Made by a program: the position numbers and the translations under genes
Origin: Warburgia ugandensis
Taxonomy: Eukaryota; Streptophyta; Magnoliopsida; Canellales; Canellaceae
Assembly: GCA_035236585.1 (NCBI GenBank)
Contig: CP141137.1
Coordinates: forward strand, 47,700,057-47,764,056
Length of the DNA stretch: 64,000 bases
Reading direction: 5' to 3'
In this document: piece by piece, positions 12,041 to 23,241 of the stretch
How the letters are laid out: every line of letters starts with the position of its first letter
How positions within the stretch are numbered: position 1 is the first letter of the stretch
The notes under the pieces: generated by a model
The model's database searches: none
The model's input: only the letters and a program-made list of their open reading frames with translations
Told to the model about the DNA's origin: nothing

Positions 12041-13447
12041 TTGTTAAATGACAATGGCCCTGAGAATATAGGGATTGAAAATACTATAAATCAAAATAAC
12101 ATTGGATATTATAGGTATGAACGTAGGATTAGAATACCTGAAGTAAAAGAGGCCTTGAAAAAGATGAAATCAGGAAAGGCCATGGGGCCTGATGGTATAC
12201 CAATAGAGGTTTGGAAGCATATGGGAGACATTGGGGTAGTTTGGTTGACCAAGTTGTTTAACAAGATTATAAAATCAAAGAAAATGCTTGATGAGTGGAG
12301 GAAAAGTTCTATTGTACCAATTTATAAGAATAAAGGAGACATACAGAGCTGCACTAATTATAGAGGGATCAAACTTATGAGCCACACTATGAAACTTTTT
12401 GAAAGAGTGATTGAGAAGAGGCTCACACATGAAACAAGTGTATCAGAGAATCAATTTGGTTTCATGCCTGGGTGGTCTACCATGGAGGCTATTTTCTTAC
12501 TAAGACAATTAGTAGAGAAATATAGGGAAAGGAGGAAAGACCTTTACATGGTCTTTATTGATTTAGAGAAAGCTTATGATAGAGTCCTTAGATAGTTAAT
12601 ATGGAGGGTGTTGGATGGTAAAGGGGTTTCTCAGGGATATATAAACATAATTAAAGAAATATATGAGGGAACGATAACAAATGTTAAGACTACTACTGGC
12701 GTGATTGGTGATTTTTCTGTTACTATAGGATTGCACCAAGGATCGGCATTGAGACCATACCTTTTCACATTGGTTATGGATGAGTTAACAAAACATTTGC
12801 ATGAGGAGATTCCCTGGTGCATGTTATTTGCAGATGATATAGTCTTACTTGATGAGACAAGGGAGGGTGTAAACATAAAGCTAGGATTATGGAGAGAAGC
12901 ATTAGAATTTGAAGGATTTAAAATTAGTCGAACTAAGACAGAATATATGGAATGTAATTTTAGCAAAGAGAGTAGGAGTAGAATACCAGTCAAGATTGAT
13001 AACCAAGAAGTCCCCGTCAAAGACCACTTTCGGTACTTAGGATCAATAATTCATGAGAGTGGAGAGATTGAGAGGGAGGTTATTCAGAGAATTCAAGCGG
13101 GTTGGAACAAATGGAGATGTGCATCTGGAGTTTTGTGTGATCGACGGGTGCCACTCAAACTAAAAGGAAAATTCTATAGGATGGCTATAAGGCCGGCCAT
13201 GCTCTATGGATCAGAATGTTGGGTAGTTAAGGAACATCATACTCATAGGATGAGCGTCGTAGAAATGAGGATGTTGAGATGGATGAGTGGTAAGACAAGA
13301 AAAGATAGAATTCGAAATGAAAGTATTCGAGGAAATTTTGGTATAGCACCAATAGGTAATAAGATGAGGGAGACTAGACTTAGATGGTTTGGACATGTTC
13401 AAAGGAGACCAACAACGGCACCAGTTAGAAGAAGTGAGGCAATATAA
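12041..13447 (+). pseudogene. RTE LINE reverse transcriptase, split by one stop codon
   Basis: Reverse transcriptase of the RTE clade in a single frame from 12041 to 13447, interrupted only by TAG at 12593-12595, where related copies read PRELI. Motifs in order are [103 protein letters not shown] with the catalytic FADD, and a C-terminal region with RMLRWMSGKTRKDRI and RLRWFGHVQRR. The C-terminal part continues past the stop at 13447 in decayed form to the tail. The same Pro-to-Leu change and stop occur in copy 4. Confidence 0.92.
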
Positions 13448-13643
13448 GTAGAAAGTTTTAAAAGGGCAAGGGGAAGGCCCAAAAGAACGTGGATAGAAGT
13501 GGTGAGGAAAGATTTAAAAACTTTGGGAATAAATGAAGACATGGTATTTAATAGAGTGGAATGGAGGAATAAGATTCATGTGGCCGACCCCTAATTGGGA
13601 TAAGGTCTTGATGATGATGATGATGAAGTAAAGAAGTTAAAGA

Positions 13644-14601
13644 GAGGAAAATGTTTCATATTATGGTAAATTAATAGTGATTTAAATAAATAAAAACTTA
13701 AAAAAAGAAGATAAGATAGATGGCTAAAGTTCCGTATGACAAAATAATAGAGAGTTGTGTCTTCCTGCAAGCAGTCCAACAAAATCTTATTATGCCTCGT
13801 GGATCTTAGTCATTTGACCAGTTTGCTCAATCAAGCTAGTGTCTTTTTCCTTATAATTTTGGAATGGAAAATCCTATGGTCTAGCACCTGCTTTATAGCC
13901 CCATTTTATCTGATCTTGATGTGTTTCTAAGTGCCGGGTTTGTTAAGAGTCATGCCAAAGATTAAGCTCTGTCAAAATTATTTCCACTCGTGAGCCAACG
14001 ACTTAAACCAAGATCATATAGGATAGCTATTTCTCAGAGTTCGGATACCTATCGGGTCCCAAGATCCAATCAATATCGGAAAGTTTCCTGTCAACAAAAA
14101 GTGGCACCTTTTACATGACTCGCCCCACCTGTTGTTGATCCCATCCGTTCAGCTGATTTCCCACACTGTGGGCACCTATTGGGTCAGAAAGTGTGGATGT
14201 ATTGGGTGATTCTAAGGGTTGAACGCTTAGCCAAGTTGATTAAGTGGCTATGAGTTCGAATCCATTCGCCATTGGTTAGCCCTATCACTGTTAAGATACC
14301 AAAACTTCACCTTGAGGTTGCGGGTTAAATACCAAGCTACCCATCAAAAAGAAGGAAAAAGGATTGTAGCCTCTGAAGGTCTCTATCACTGCAAATGGGT
14401 TAAAGAATTTGTCAAACAATAGCCCATATTCTACGTTCGAAGAGAGTTTATAGGATGCTAAAATTTTCAGTCATAGAGTTCTTTTTCAGATACTAGAATC
14501 ATCAAGTCCACTCTTTCTGTCTAATAGATATCCATATGCTGAGCTGTATCAACAAAAGATTAGGCTCATCGTGAAAGTTTTTCTGTTTTTTATTGTCTTC
14601 A
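13644..14601. other. Spacer between LINE copy 2 and the truncated SINE
   Basis: AT-rich, no supported gene. Around 14230-14345 there are phrases such as GAGTTCGAATCC that resemble a tRNA-type B box, possibly an old tRNA-derived SINE, but no second box or ends could be fixed. Confidence 0.4.
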
Positions 14602-14747
14602 TTTGCCAGGATATGTGGAAACAGCCTCTTGCAAATGCAAGGTAAGGCTGTGTACTTTAGGCCTTTGTGGTCCTCCCTTTTCCCAGATCCTGCATAGGCG
14701 GGAGCTTCGTGCACTGGGACTGCCCTTTTATTTTGCCAGGATATGTG
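14602..14747 (+). mobile_element. 5'-truncated Au SINE with perfect 16-bp target-site duplication
   Basis: The element starts inside the Au core at about 14618 (GAAACAGCCTCTTGCAAATG) and runs to the T-rich end. It lacks the pol III-box head. TTTGCCAGGATATGTG is found at 14602-14617 and 14732-14747 without mismatch. The truncated 5' end together with intact duplications shows that the copy inserted in truncated form and was not trimmed later. Confidence 0.92.
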
Positions 14748-14814
14748 ATGATCAATCATCAAACACATTCCACATTGGGAACTACAGTGTGTCATGGACT
14801 GTTACTGTGCAGCC

Positions 14815-15335
14815 TGCAACATAGGCCTACAGGCTCTAAGGGAGGCCTATTTAGTTTATAGACTTGGCCAGGCCTACTGTTGAAGATCTGTGGATCAAGG
14901 CCTACCTCTAGAAGGCCTGGTTTCGGGAAGTATCCTTGGAAACATCTAGATGTTCCACAGGATTTCAAAAGATGATAGAGTCTAGATATTTTATAGGAGG
15001 GTTCTAGAAGGATGATCTGGACCATTGGTTAGGATCTCTCATTTAATGATTCAGACCATCCATTGAGGAGGTGAGCAACTATAAATAACGGTTAGCACTT
15101 CATTTGTAACCAACTTAAACAACTCAGAGCAAAGTCATGTCAAGGAAAAGGCCAGCAAAATGTAAGCTAGTGTGAGTAATATAGGTGGTTCGTTTCTGGT
15201 CTCTAGCTTTCTTCTTAACTTCCTTCCAAGCTTCCCATATTTTCTTTTAAGCTTCCACAATTCAAACTGAACTTAGCCTTTAGTTCATTTCAAGACTAGT
15301 ACCGCGCGGGCTTGCTTTAAAGTTATCTTGTGACA
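14815..15335 (+). repeat. 5' LTR of the gag-only element
   Basis: TG...CA bounded. It contains a TATA-like TATAAATA at 15080-15087, the likely core promoter, in the shared block that follows GAGGAGGTGAGCAAC. It is repeated at 17039-17556. Confidence 0.85.
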
Positions 15336-15337
15336 AG

Positions 15338-15349
15338 TGGTATTAAAGC
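15338..15349 (+). promoter_or_regulatory. Primer-binding site (initiator-Met tRNA type)
   Basis: TGGTATTAAAGC follows the 5' LTR by two bases. It matches the usual plant PBS TGGTATCAGAGC with two changes. Confidence 0.7.
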
Positions 15350-15383
15350 AATTATCTTCGCATACCTTCCAACAGTCAGCAAC

Positions 15384-16572
15384 ATGTCTTCTTCTAAGGT
15401 TACGACAATCTAGAAGATGCCATTAAGGCCAAGGGGCGCAGCAAATCTTAAGGACGTTGTGTCTGCGATGTAAGTAGGCTAGTCAAGGTGGAACTGGCTG
15501 TTAGGGATCTAAGGGATAGATCTGAGGATGCCACTGAGAGAATGAAGAAACTCGAATCCGCAAAAGAGGATTTGCGAGAAGACACCCTTTGTGCCATTAG
15601 AGAAGTGATAGACTGTTCCACCAACAGGATTAATGACTTGGAGGCCATTGTTGAAGCTCTAAGGCGAGAGGTTATGCAGCTTAAGGGTGAGCTTGTTACC
15701 TACAAGGCAACTGATGAGATGGTATCGATCCAACCAGCGGGTAAGTTGGAGGTACCCAAGCCAAAGAGCTATGCAGGCAAAGGTCACCTATGGTCATTGA
15801 CAACTTCATATGGGGTATGGAATAGTGCTATGGAGTCTTAGGGATTGTAGACGAGGAAGTAAAGGTACATACAACATCCCTATACTTAGTGGACTTAGTG
15901 CTACTATGGTGGCAACATAGGTGCAATGATGTAAAAAGGGGTTTCACTAGTATAGTGACATAGGAAAACTTTGTTAAGGAGCTAAAACAATAATTCTTCC
16001 CCAAGTATGTTGAGAATGAAGCAAGGGCTAAGCTTTGCCGCTCACACAGAGATGTAGTGTGAGAGAGTATGTAAAGGAGTTTTCTGAGTTGCCCGTTGAA
16101 ATTACCAGATATAAGTGATGAGGATGCTCTGTCTACATTTTTAGGTCTAAAGAGTTGGACCAAAATTGAATTGCAGCAACGAGGCATGCAGACTTTGTCA
16201 CAGGTTATAGAGGTGCAGGAGACACTTATGAATCACCACAAGGATGACTTCCACAAGTCCTCTCTTGTTGCATCAAGCGAAAATGAGAGTGAAGGAGAGG
16301 AGCTCTCACAACTAGAGGTGTCACAGAAGAGTACCAATTCTAAGGGGAAATGGCACATGAAGGACAAACCAAAGCAGCCATTCAAGTGCTTCATTTGTGA
16401 TGGACTGCACTTAGCTCGCGAATGTTCCAAGCATTCCAAGCTAGCTGTTATGATTAGAGAGGAGAAGGAACGTGAACATGAGAAACTGGCACAACTAGGC
16501 GCTCTACGATGCCTAAGTGGCATGAGAGTAGCCAAGTCTGATGAGATTGTGGACAAGGGTATTGCCATATAG
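15384..16572 (+). pseudogene. Decayed Gypsy-type gag polyprotein
   Basis: The first Met region near 15384 (MSSSK) is soon broken by stops. A coiled-coil-like stretch rich in Glu/Arg/Leu (15488-15760, for example RMKKLESAKEDLRE) is followed by a Retrotrans_gag-like segment with stops (LWW, ENFVKELKQ, FFPKYVENEARAKL). Then 16096-16572 reads DISDEDALSTFLGLKSW and ELQQRGMQTLSQVIE, and ends with a zinc knuckle CFICDGLHLARECSK (CX2CX3HX4C). Gag binds and packages element RNA. No pol follows. Confidence 0.82.
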
Positions 16573-17038
16573 AAGGTCAAAGAAATGGGCATGCTACCAA
16601 GGGAAGAATCCACAACAAGTGTGGAGATAGCACAACTAGGCTTGTGACGCCTAAGTGCTATACGGGTGCCAAGGCTAGTAAAACCTTAGGAGAAACTAGT
16701 GGCGAGCAGATGTATTGCCACAATTGATGGCACTAAGAGGAGTGCGCGATAATGGGTGAACTCCAAGGGGAGCAAGATTAAGCAAGGATGTGCAGGCAAC
16801 ATGGCAGTTCCTAAAAGCCACACGAATGCACAAGAGGCTTGACAAAGGGGAATTACAAGATACGTAAGAGCGACAATTCGCGATTGTGCAAGGATGCGCA
16901 CAAACGGGTAAGAAAATTTCCACAGAAACACAAGGAGGATAAGATGCCAATGTGCAAGGAGCACAAACAAATCTCATGTAAGGAGATATAGTTCGCAATG
17001 CAAGAAAGGAATTGTCAATGAGAGCGTCGACCAACCCC

Positions 17039-17556
17039 TGCCTAGGCCTATAGGCTCTAAGTGAGGCCTATTTAGTTCGTGGACTTGACCTAATAGACTT
17101 AGGCCTATTGTTAAAGATTTGGTGATCAAAGCCTTCCTATAGAAGGCACGGTTTCTAAAAGTATCCTTCGAAATATCTAGATGTTCCCCTAGGTTCCAGA
17201 ACTTGGTAGAGTCTAGATATTTTATAGGAGGGTTCCAGAAGGATACTCTGAACCATTGGTTAGAATGACTCATGTATTAATGGTAGCCATCTATTAAGGA
17301 GGTAAGAAACTATAAATCAAGGTTAGCATCTTCATTTGTAACCAACTTGGGCAACTCAAAGCAAAGCCACCTCAAGGAAAAGGCCAGCCAAATATAAGCT
17401 AATGTGAGTAATATAGTAAGTTATTTTCTAGCTTTCTTCGAAGCTTTTCAAATTTTCTTTAGAACTTCCACAATTCAGGCTGAACTTAACCTTAGTGCCT
17501 TAAGTGCATTTCAAGACTAAGTACTCACAAGCTTGGTTTAAAGTCATCCTGTGACA
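17039..17556 (+). repeat. 3' LTR of the gag-only element
   Basis: Repeats the 5' LTR from the TAGGCCTA block through TATAAAT (17311) to the terminal GTGACA. It differs by substitutions and small indels; for example, the GC-rich GTACCGCGCGGG of the 5' LTR is GTACTCACAAG here. Confidence 0.85.
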
Positions 17557-18307
17557 ACTAACTATGGGCATCCGGTCTGTGCAATTATGCTGAATAGTTC
17601 CCAATCGGTTCCCTGATATACATTGCATACGTACTCTCAGTGTTGAACGCGGCTGGTGCTCAGGACGAGCATAAAACATGATCAGATTAATCACACGGAA
17701 CAAGCTTTTTGTGTTTCATCACGTTCATCCGACGTGGCAAAGCTAAAAATCACGTCGACATGTAAACCAGACAAACAGTACACAAGGCATCTGGAACATT
17801 TTGTTTGGTTCAAAGCTTTAACAGAAAAAGAACAAATTGGTACGCTAGACACCACAATTTGCTTCAGCAATGAAAAATCTGTGATACAGTTCCATTGGTT
17901 ACCTTTTCCATGAGAAACAGTACAGGCTGAACGAAAGCCCGTCATATGCAGATGTATATAACCTTCTGATGCTCCCAGAAATTTAAGAAGCGAGCAAAAC
18001 AATAAAGAGAAGAAGCAAACCGACATTGACCTGAACTGAACTCAAGGAATAATAGCTTGTGTTTAGTGAACCAAACGCATTATTCCATGCGATACAGAGC
18101 TCAGCTACTGTTCTTCCTGAGGTTCTGCCAAATGCTTGCTACATAAATTATGCACTAACATAATTTGCAGGCATATATTCATGCAGATGCCTCACAATTG
18201 GAAACAATGTGACAGCAGTATAGATAAGGAATGAACTTAATAGTGATCTGTTTTGCGGTTGGAAGCTCCATTTTGGTTTCATGTCCAATAGATTCGCAAT
18301 ATATGCT
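17557..18307. other. 3' flank of the mtSSB gene
   Basis: No supported gene. The part next to 18308 is presumably the 3' untranslated region of the minus-strand SSB gene. Short open frames on both strands have no recognisable content. Confidence 0.45.
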
Positions 18308-21300
18308 TCAGAAGTAACCGACACTTCTCAAGTCTGCCGGAGTGTGCTGTGAATCATCATTTTCCTTCCCAAGAAACACTAGGCGACCTGTGCATGATTT
18401 AATTTAAAGTCATTAACACTTCTAACTGTTGGAAAAACCTATGACAACATCAAGCAAGTTTCAGAATCAACTGCCTGAGAAAGCTACTTAGCTAGAACTT
18501 TTCCCATATCAATTTACATAAATAGCAAGCATCAACCTTTTGAAAAAATGGGGAAAGGGATGCTGCTCGTACTGATTAAAGCATAGAGCAGGACTAAACC
18601 ACAAGCAAGCACAACAGCCTTGCATTTCATCCTGCTTCTCGAACTATTTCTCATATTTAAGTAACCAAACCACCAACCAGATGAAGCTTACCTAGTTGAT
18701 GACCACATTTAACATGAAGATAAATAGTATGCCCTTTCTAAAGTAGAGAGCAACTGAACATGAAGCAGTGGAAATGATTATTTAGTGATAGTTATTTTAG
18801 AGAGAAGAAGGGGAACCTTGGCACAACCGTAGAGTTGTTGTCGTGTGACCTTGAGGTCACGGGTTCAAGACGTAGAAACAACCTCTTGCAAAATGCAAGG
18901 TAAGGCTGCGTACTGTGACCCTTGTGGTCTGCCCCTTCCCCGAACCTACATACACGGGAGCTTCGTGTACGGAGGCTGCCCTTTTTTTGTTTTAGAACTA
19001 AAATACGATGAATCATAACCATTTATATTTTAGTCCCCAAGACCTGCTCCAACTGTTACCACAATTCATTATCACAAAGCATAAGGGCATGGCTAATATA
19101 CCTGATTAGTGGGCTAATTCATCCAAAATATCTCTTAGTAATAGGCCACAGTGTCACCTCATCATTTGCTTGGAAAAGAACAGTGATCATCACAAAGATT
19201 TTCTATTTCTTTTCCTATTCAATTTCCTCTATTGGTTTTTGCTTTTCTTTTACAAACAAATGATATTTCTTTAATCTTTTCAAGAGAAAAACATTAGCAA
19301 CAGAAAGCACATGCCAGTTGAGCAGTTAGGAAGTCTAAACTAGATATCTGCTAGACTACATGAAGATTATGTCATTTGACGTTCTCATGCATAAGATAAT
19401 AGAATTATCCAAGTCCTCTGACCCTGAACATTCTACTGCTATTAGCCATCCCTTTCTATGCACCAATCACAACTGTTAGGATTAGCTATTGAGAAAATTT
19501 TGGGAATATGAAGTATCAAGAATTGGGGCAAGCATATTTAAACATGGCATCAGTGAATTCAAATGGTATTGCTATTTTGAGCATTAGTGTCTTTTCACCT
19601 AGATTTATTCAAGACTAATGAGACTTGGAGAAAAGGGTGAAAAATGGGAAAAGGGGGGAAAATTGAAAGCCTACCATCTCGGCGTATAGCAATCTCTCTT
19701 AAACGCTTAACCATTCCAGTTATTGGATCATTGAAAACCTTAGTTTCCAAATTGCCATCCAGATATATAATACATCTGTATAACAGAGAAAGAGCGAGTC
19801 AGTGAAAAGTGAAAAAGAAACAATGAGCACCAGGACAAGGAAAATAAATTGAAGAACTATCTAAAAGATGGAAGAAGCTAGAGCAACACACAGTGATGGC
19901 AGGACCAAACTCATACTCAAGCAGTAACATTATCAAATATCTCTATTCAAAACTAGGGGTCAATAAAGTCTTTCATAATACTAGCCTAAAGTGTTGTTTT
20001 CATGAATGTGGACACATGTAAAATGCAATATCTGAAGCATATTTGAAATCACAAGACTTAAAGCCATAGATGCTGATACTGGACAAAGGACTCTCTAAAT
20101 GACCTTTGCAAATGCTTTCTTGCAACCATAGTATCAAAAGATTCAAAACACAAAATGCGGGCATAATGCAGACTGTGCAAAAAGAAACAGATAATGCAGG
20201 TGAGTACTTGGCTGACACAGACAAAAAGCGGCCAAAATTTTCTCGTTATTTTTATGGCAGATATTTACCACCAGAAAAGCTCTTTCTTGGATTCAAAACT
20301 CGGCAAAGTTTCTCGTCAATGTGGCAAGTTTCGATACCATGCTTACAACAAAAGTCAAGATAAGGTCATCAGATGAAGACAACGGCTGGTAGTCAAACTG
20401 CAAAAAGATGAACCATCAAAATTTAGCTCTACAATGCCCATAGGAAGTGTTCTCCTACTGTGCAAAAGCTTCAACATCCTGTTTGTCCTCAATGATCAAC
20501 TCCTGATTCTGAGGGATGTCAGGAAGATAAACAGCCACTACAATCTTTCCAAAAACTGGCCCATGAAAGCACAAGACCTTAAGTTTCCATGATGAGGGGA
20601 TTAAACAGCTTCTCATTATCATCAACTGTTTGATGGCTCTGCTATTCTCAAATAAACCACATGGAGGTGAAGTGAAAATCGACCAAAGAATCTTCCTTTC
20701 TGCCCAACATGAGTGCACCGCCATCTCACTAGCAGATTGCCTAAGCCCTCTAGGATAGCACACCAAAAAAGGAACACCATGGTGAATGTTGGTAAAGAAA
20801 AAAATCTTGAGGCATCTGAAATGAAGATATACTCTGAGTCAAGGATTACTAGTCAAGCATACTTGGAACAGACGGAATTGGGAAGACACAATCCCTCTCT
20901 GTGCAGACACTGAACCTGACCATAAGAGAAGCTCTAAAAGAACCATGGATCAACCTGAGAGCTGTGGAGTCTTTAGAAATCATTTAAAGGAGATCTTTAA
21001 AGCATTCAATCTCAATTGGTATTACAAACTCAGGAGATCAAGGGCCCTTGTAATCAGGGGTCTCTTCTCAAGGAAATCAGACAATAGTATGCCTGATCAA
21101 AGGTCTATACAATATAGATACACATAAGGGGTGCTCCTTTTCCATAGAGGATGGTTTGAACTGGTTTCCAACTTTCTACAGCATGATTGAATCTACAGAA
21201 CAGAGAACATGATCGTGTATCTCATCATGGGCCACTTAAGATCCAACACTTCTATCACTAATCAATATGTTGCTGAAAACATGGAATAATGAATGATTTG

Positions 21301-23241
21301 AGATGTTCAGTTCCCAGGGATAGCAGTTGAATTTGTTGGCAACAAGAGGGGGCCTTTGGGGATACGAGTTGAAAGTTGTAATTAATTTTGGAAAGTTTTA
21401 TTGGAAAGAGCCAAATGGTATAAAAAACATGCAATATAATGGAAACAACATTAAATGGGAAATTCAATTCAGTCCAATTTGGAGCAAAAGGCTGCTGGTA
21501 CTTTTCTCAGAAGCATCCAATACCAGAAACCTCATTCTACTTCCAACCTTTCAAGTTTGTGTTCGGTCCAAGCATGCGCATAGGATGAGTGTCGCAGAAA
21601 TAAGGATGTTGAGATGGATGAGTGGTAAGACAAGAAAGGATAGAATTAGAAATGAAAATATTAGAGGAAATTTAGGGGTAGCACCAATAGGTAACAAGAT
21701 GAGGGAGATTAGACTTAGATGGTTTGGATATTTTCAAAGGAGACCAACAACAGCACCGGTTAGAAGGAGTGAAGCAATACAAGTAGAAGGTTCTAAAAGG
21801 GCAAGGGGAAGGCCCAAAAGAACGTGGATAGAAGTGGTGAGGAAAGATTTAAAAACTTTGGGACTAAATGAAGTCATGATACTTAATAAAGAGGAATGGA
21901 GGAATAAGATTCATGTGGCCGACCTTAATTGGGATAAGGTCTTGATGATGATGATGTTTAGTCCAAGCATGCATTGTACTCTTATATGCAAAACTTCATC
22001 TAGAAGAAAGCAATATACAACATAATCCTCGTTTGGCATCCTTTGAAACCCAAACCAATAAACGGACCTTGTGGGTCAAACAAGTTAACCATCACATAAC
22101 TGACTCGCACACATTTCTAAACTGTCTGATGTAAACACACAATGGGAAAAGTTCTTTGACCATGAATTACAACAGTATAAGGGACTGAAAGTGAGAAGCC
22201 CAGCTCTTCATCAGTTCAATTACCATTACATCAATCATGCAAGCAACAATATGGAGGTCCAACAAGGCACCTAGATTTCCCTATACAAACTTTTTGCTCA
22301 AGGACCCAAAATGTCCTCATCTGATATTATATAATTTGCCTAAAAATGACACAGGAAGTCCACATTATTCTCAGTACTGACCGAACCAAAACGCAGGAAA
22401 TCATTTCAATCCTTCAGAGTTGGTAACCACCAAATCACATGAAACATCAGAAATAACAAGAAAAATTCAGCAAGCTATGCTTCCTATTCCACCACCAACA
22501 TAAAGAAAAGAACACAACTGACAAAACAAACACAGTGCAACCTAACACATTCCTCATTGCCCAAACAACTAAACAGAAAGTGATTGACAATTTTCTTAAC
22601 CTTACCCAAAACCCTAACATAAGTTATAACATTTTTTACATAAAGGGATTTCTCACCCGGGTTTGACATGCTTGAGCGCAAGTTCCCCTAACTTCTCCGG
22701 ATATACACAAACCCGATGCCACTGCACCGAGCACCGATCAGCATACTCCATCGGCTCTTCATTATCCAACGGTCGCCTATTATTCCGGATTCCACCCGTT
22801 CCCACCGAAAACAATGTAACAACCCACCCACTCTTCAACCGCTTCTGCAGTGGACTCTGCCCCACTTGCCCAACCAAAATAGCCTAGAAAAGCACAGTAA
22901 AAATTGGAAAAATCGGCAAACGTAAACAAGACGAAATTAGACAAAAGCCCCAAAAGAGAAACCCTAATCACCTTGTAAACGCCAACATCCAAGCCATTTT
23001 CGAGTGGCCTTTGAAAGTCAGAAGTTCTTTGAGGATTGGGATCGGAAGATGATGAGGGAGTTGAGTTTTGGTCCGTTACAATTGGGGAGAAATCAATGTC
23101 GGGGTCTGTTTCGGGTTCTTGTTGGTTGGAGGGGAAATCTGTGGAGAAACTTCTTTTGATGGAGGAGGTTAGAGAGGATTGTGGGAGGGAAACAAGGGAA
23201 CGAGATAGACGTCTAGACAGAGAAGCAAACGTTGCTGCCAT
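18308..23241 (-). CDS. MTSSB: Mitochondrial single-stranded DNA-binding protein, complete, four exons
   Basis: Coding exons on the minus strand: 23241-22972 (start ATG at 23241), 22883-22657, 19775-19675 and 18387-18308 (stop TGA at 18310-18308). All have GT-AG borders and consistent phase. They sum to 678 nt, 225 residues. The N-terminus MAATFASLSRRLSRSL followed by Arg/Ser-rich sequence looks like a mitochondrial targeting peptide. An acidic Ser/Pro linker follows. Then comes the OB-fold: GLDVGVYKAILVGQVGQSP, GWVVTLFSVGTGGIRNN, CSVQWHRVCVYPEKLGEL, IIYLDGNLETKVFNDPITG and LREIAIRRDGRLVFLGKEN, with a C-terminus ending DLRSVGYF. This is the pattern of the plant bacterial-type SSB that coats single-stranded mtDNA during replication and repair. 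Introns 2 and 3 carry a truncated LINE and an Au SINE. The gene structure is intact and I see no break. Confidence 0.94.
18807..18988 (+). mobile_element. Au SINE in mtSSB intron 3 (antisense to the gene)
   Basis: Near-complete: GGGGAACCTTGGCACAACCG head with the A-box region, GACCTTGAGGTCACGGGTTC B box, CTCTTGCAAAATGCAAGGTA core, GGGAGCTTCGTGTAC, and a T-run end. The flanking TTTTAGA at 18795 and near 18992 may be the remains of the target-site duplication. Confidence 0.92.
19776..22656 (-). other. Intron 2 of mtSSB (2.9 kb)
   Basis: Large intron bounded by a GTGAGA donor (22656 side) and a TTATACAG acceptor (19776 side) on the minus strand. Apart from the LINE fragment at 21578-21960 I recognise nothing in it. 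The open frames at 20455-20766 and 20713-20913 have no domain I can name. Confidence 0.75.
21578..21960 (+). mobile_element. 5'-truncated RTE LINE 3' end in mtSSB intron 2
   Basis: Only the last 383 bp of an RTE LINE are present: the RMLRWMSGKTRKDRI, RLRWFGYFQRRPTT and RTWIEVVRKDLKTLGLNE coding block, then the NWDKV and ATG-repeat tail. The target-site duplication GTCCAAGCATGC is perfect at 21566-21577 and 21961-21972. The coding block is open and is joined to intron sequence upstream, giving a chance 232-codon open frame (21327-22025). Confidence 0.93.

Larger units (their letters stand above)
10499..13625 (+). mobile_element. RTE-clade LINE (copy 2), best-preserved copy
   Basis: A non-LTR retrotransposon with an 18-bp perfect target-site duplication, AAGTAAAGAAGTTAAAGA, at 10481-10498 and 13626-13643. 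The 3' end is the RTE-type tail TTGGGATAAGGTCTTGATGA with ATG repeats and no poly(A). The leader is shorter than in copies 1 and 4, so the copy is slightly 5'-truncated. The endonuclease half (about 10735-11541) and the RT half (12041-13447) are both readable, but stops and frameshifts separate them. Compared with copies 1, 3 and 4 it keeps the most intact RT, including the FADD catalytic motif. Confidence 0.93.
14815..17556 (+). mobile_element. Gag-only, non-autonomous LTR retrotransposon (Gypsy-type gag)
   Basis: Two direct repeats of about 520 bp, each with TG at the start and ending TGTGACA, enclose about 1.7 kb. A primer-binding site TGGTATTAAAGC, close to the initiator-Met tRNA type TGGTATCAGAGC, lies two bases after the 5' LTR. 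The interior has only a decayed Gypsy-type gag with a CCHC-like knuckle; I see no protease, RT, RNase H or integrase. This is the layout of small gag-only (TR-GAG) elements that depend on an autonomous partner. The two LTRs differ by many substitutions and small indels, so the insertion is old. No clear 5-bp target-site duplication was found. Confidence 0.87.

Noticed and set aside
18840..18880. tRNA-like boxes suggesting a tRNA gene (here and at the other Au copies)
   Set aside because: They are the pol III boxes of Au SINEs; no cloverleaf or anticodon arm can be formed.
20455..20766. 103-codon minus-strand frame in mtSSB intron 2
   Set aside because: In the intron on the same strand as mtSSB, but the family's exons are already complete and the frame matches no known domain. 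It could be an old transposon fragment, which I cannot support.
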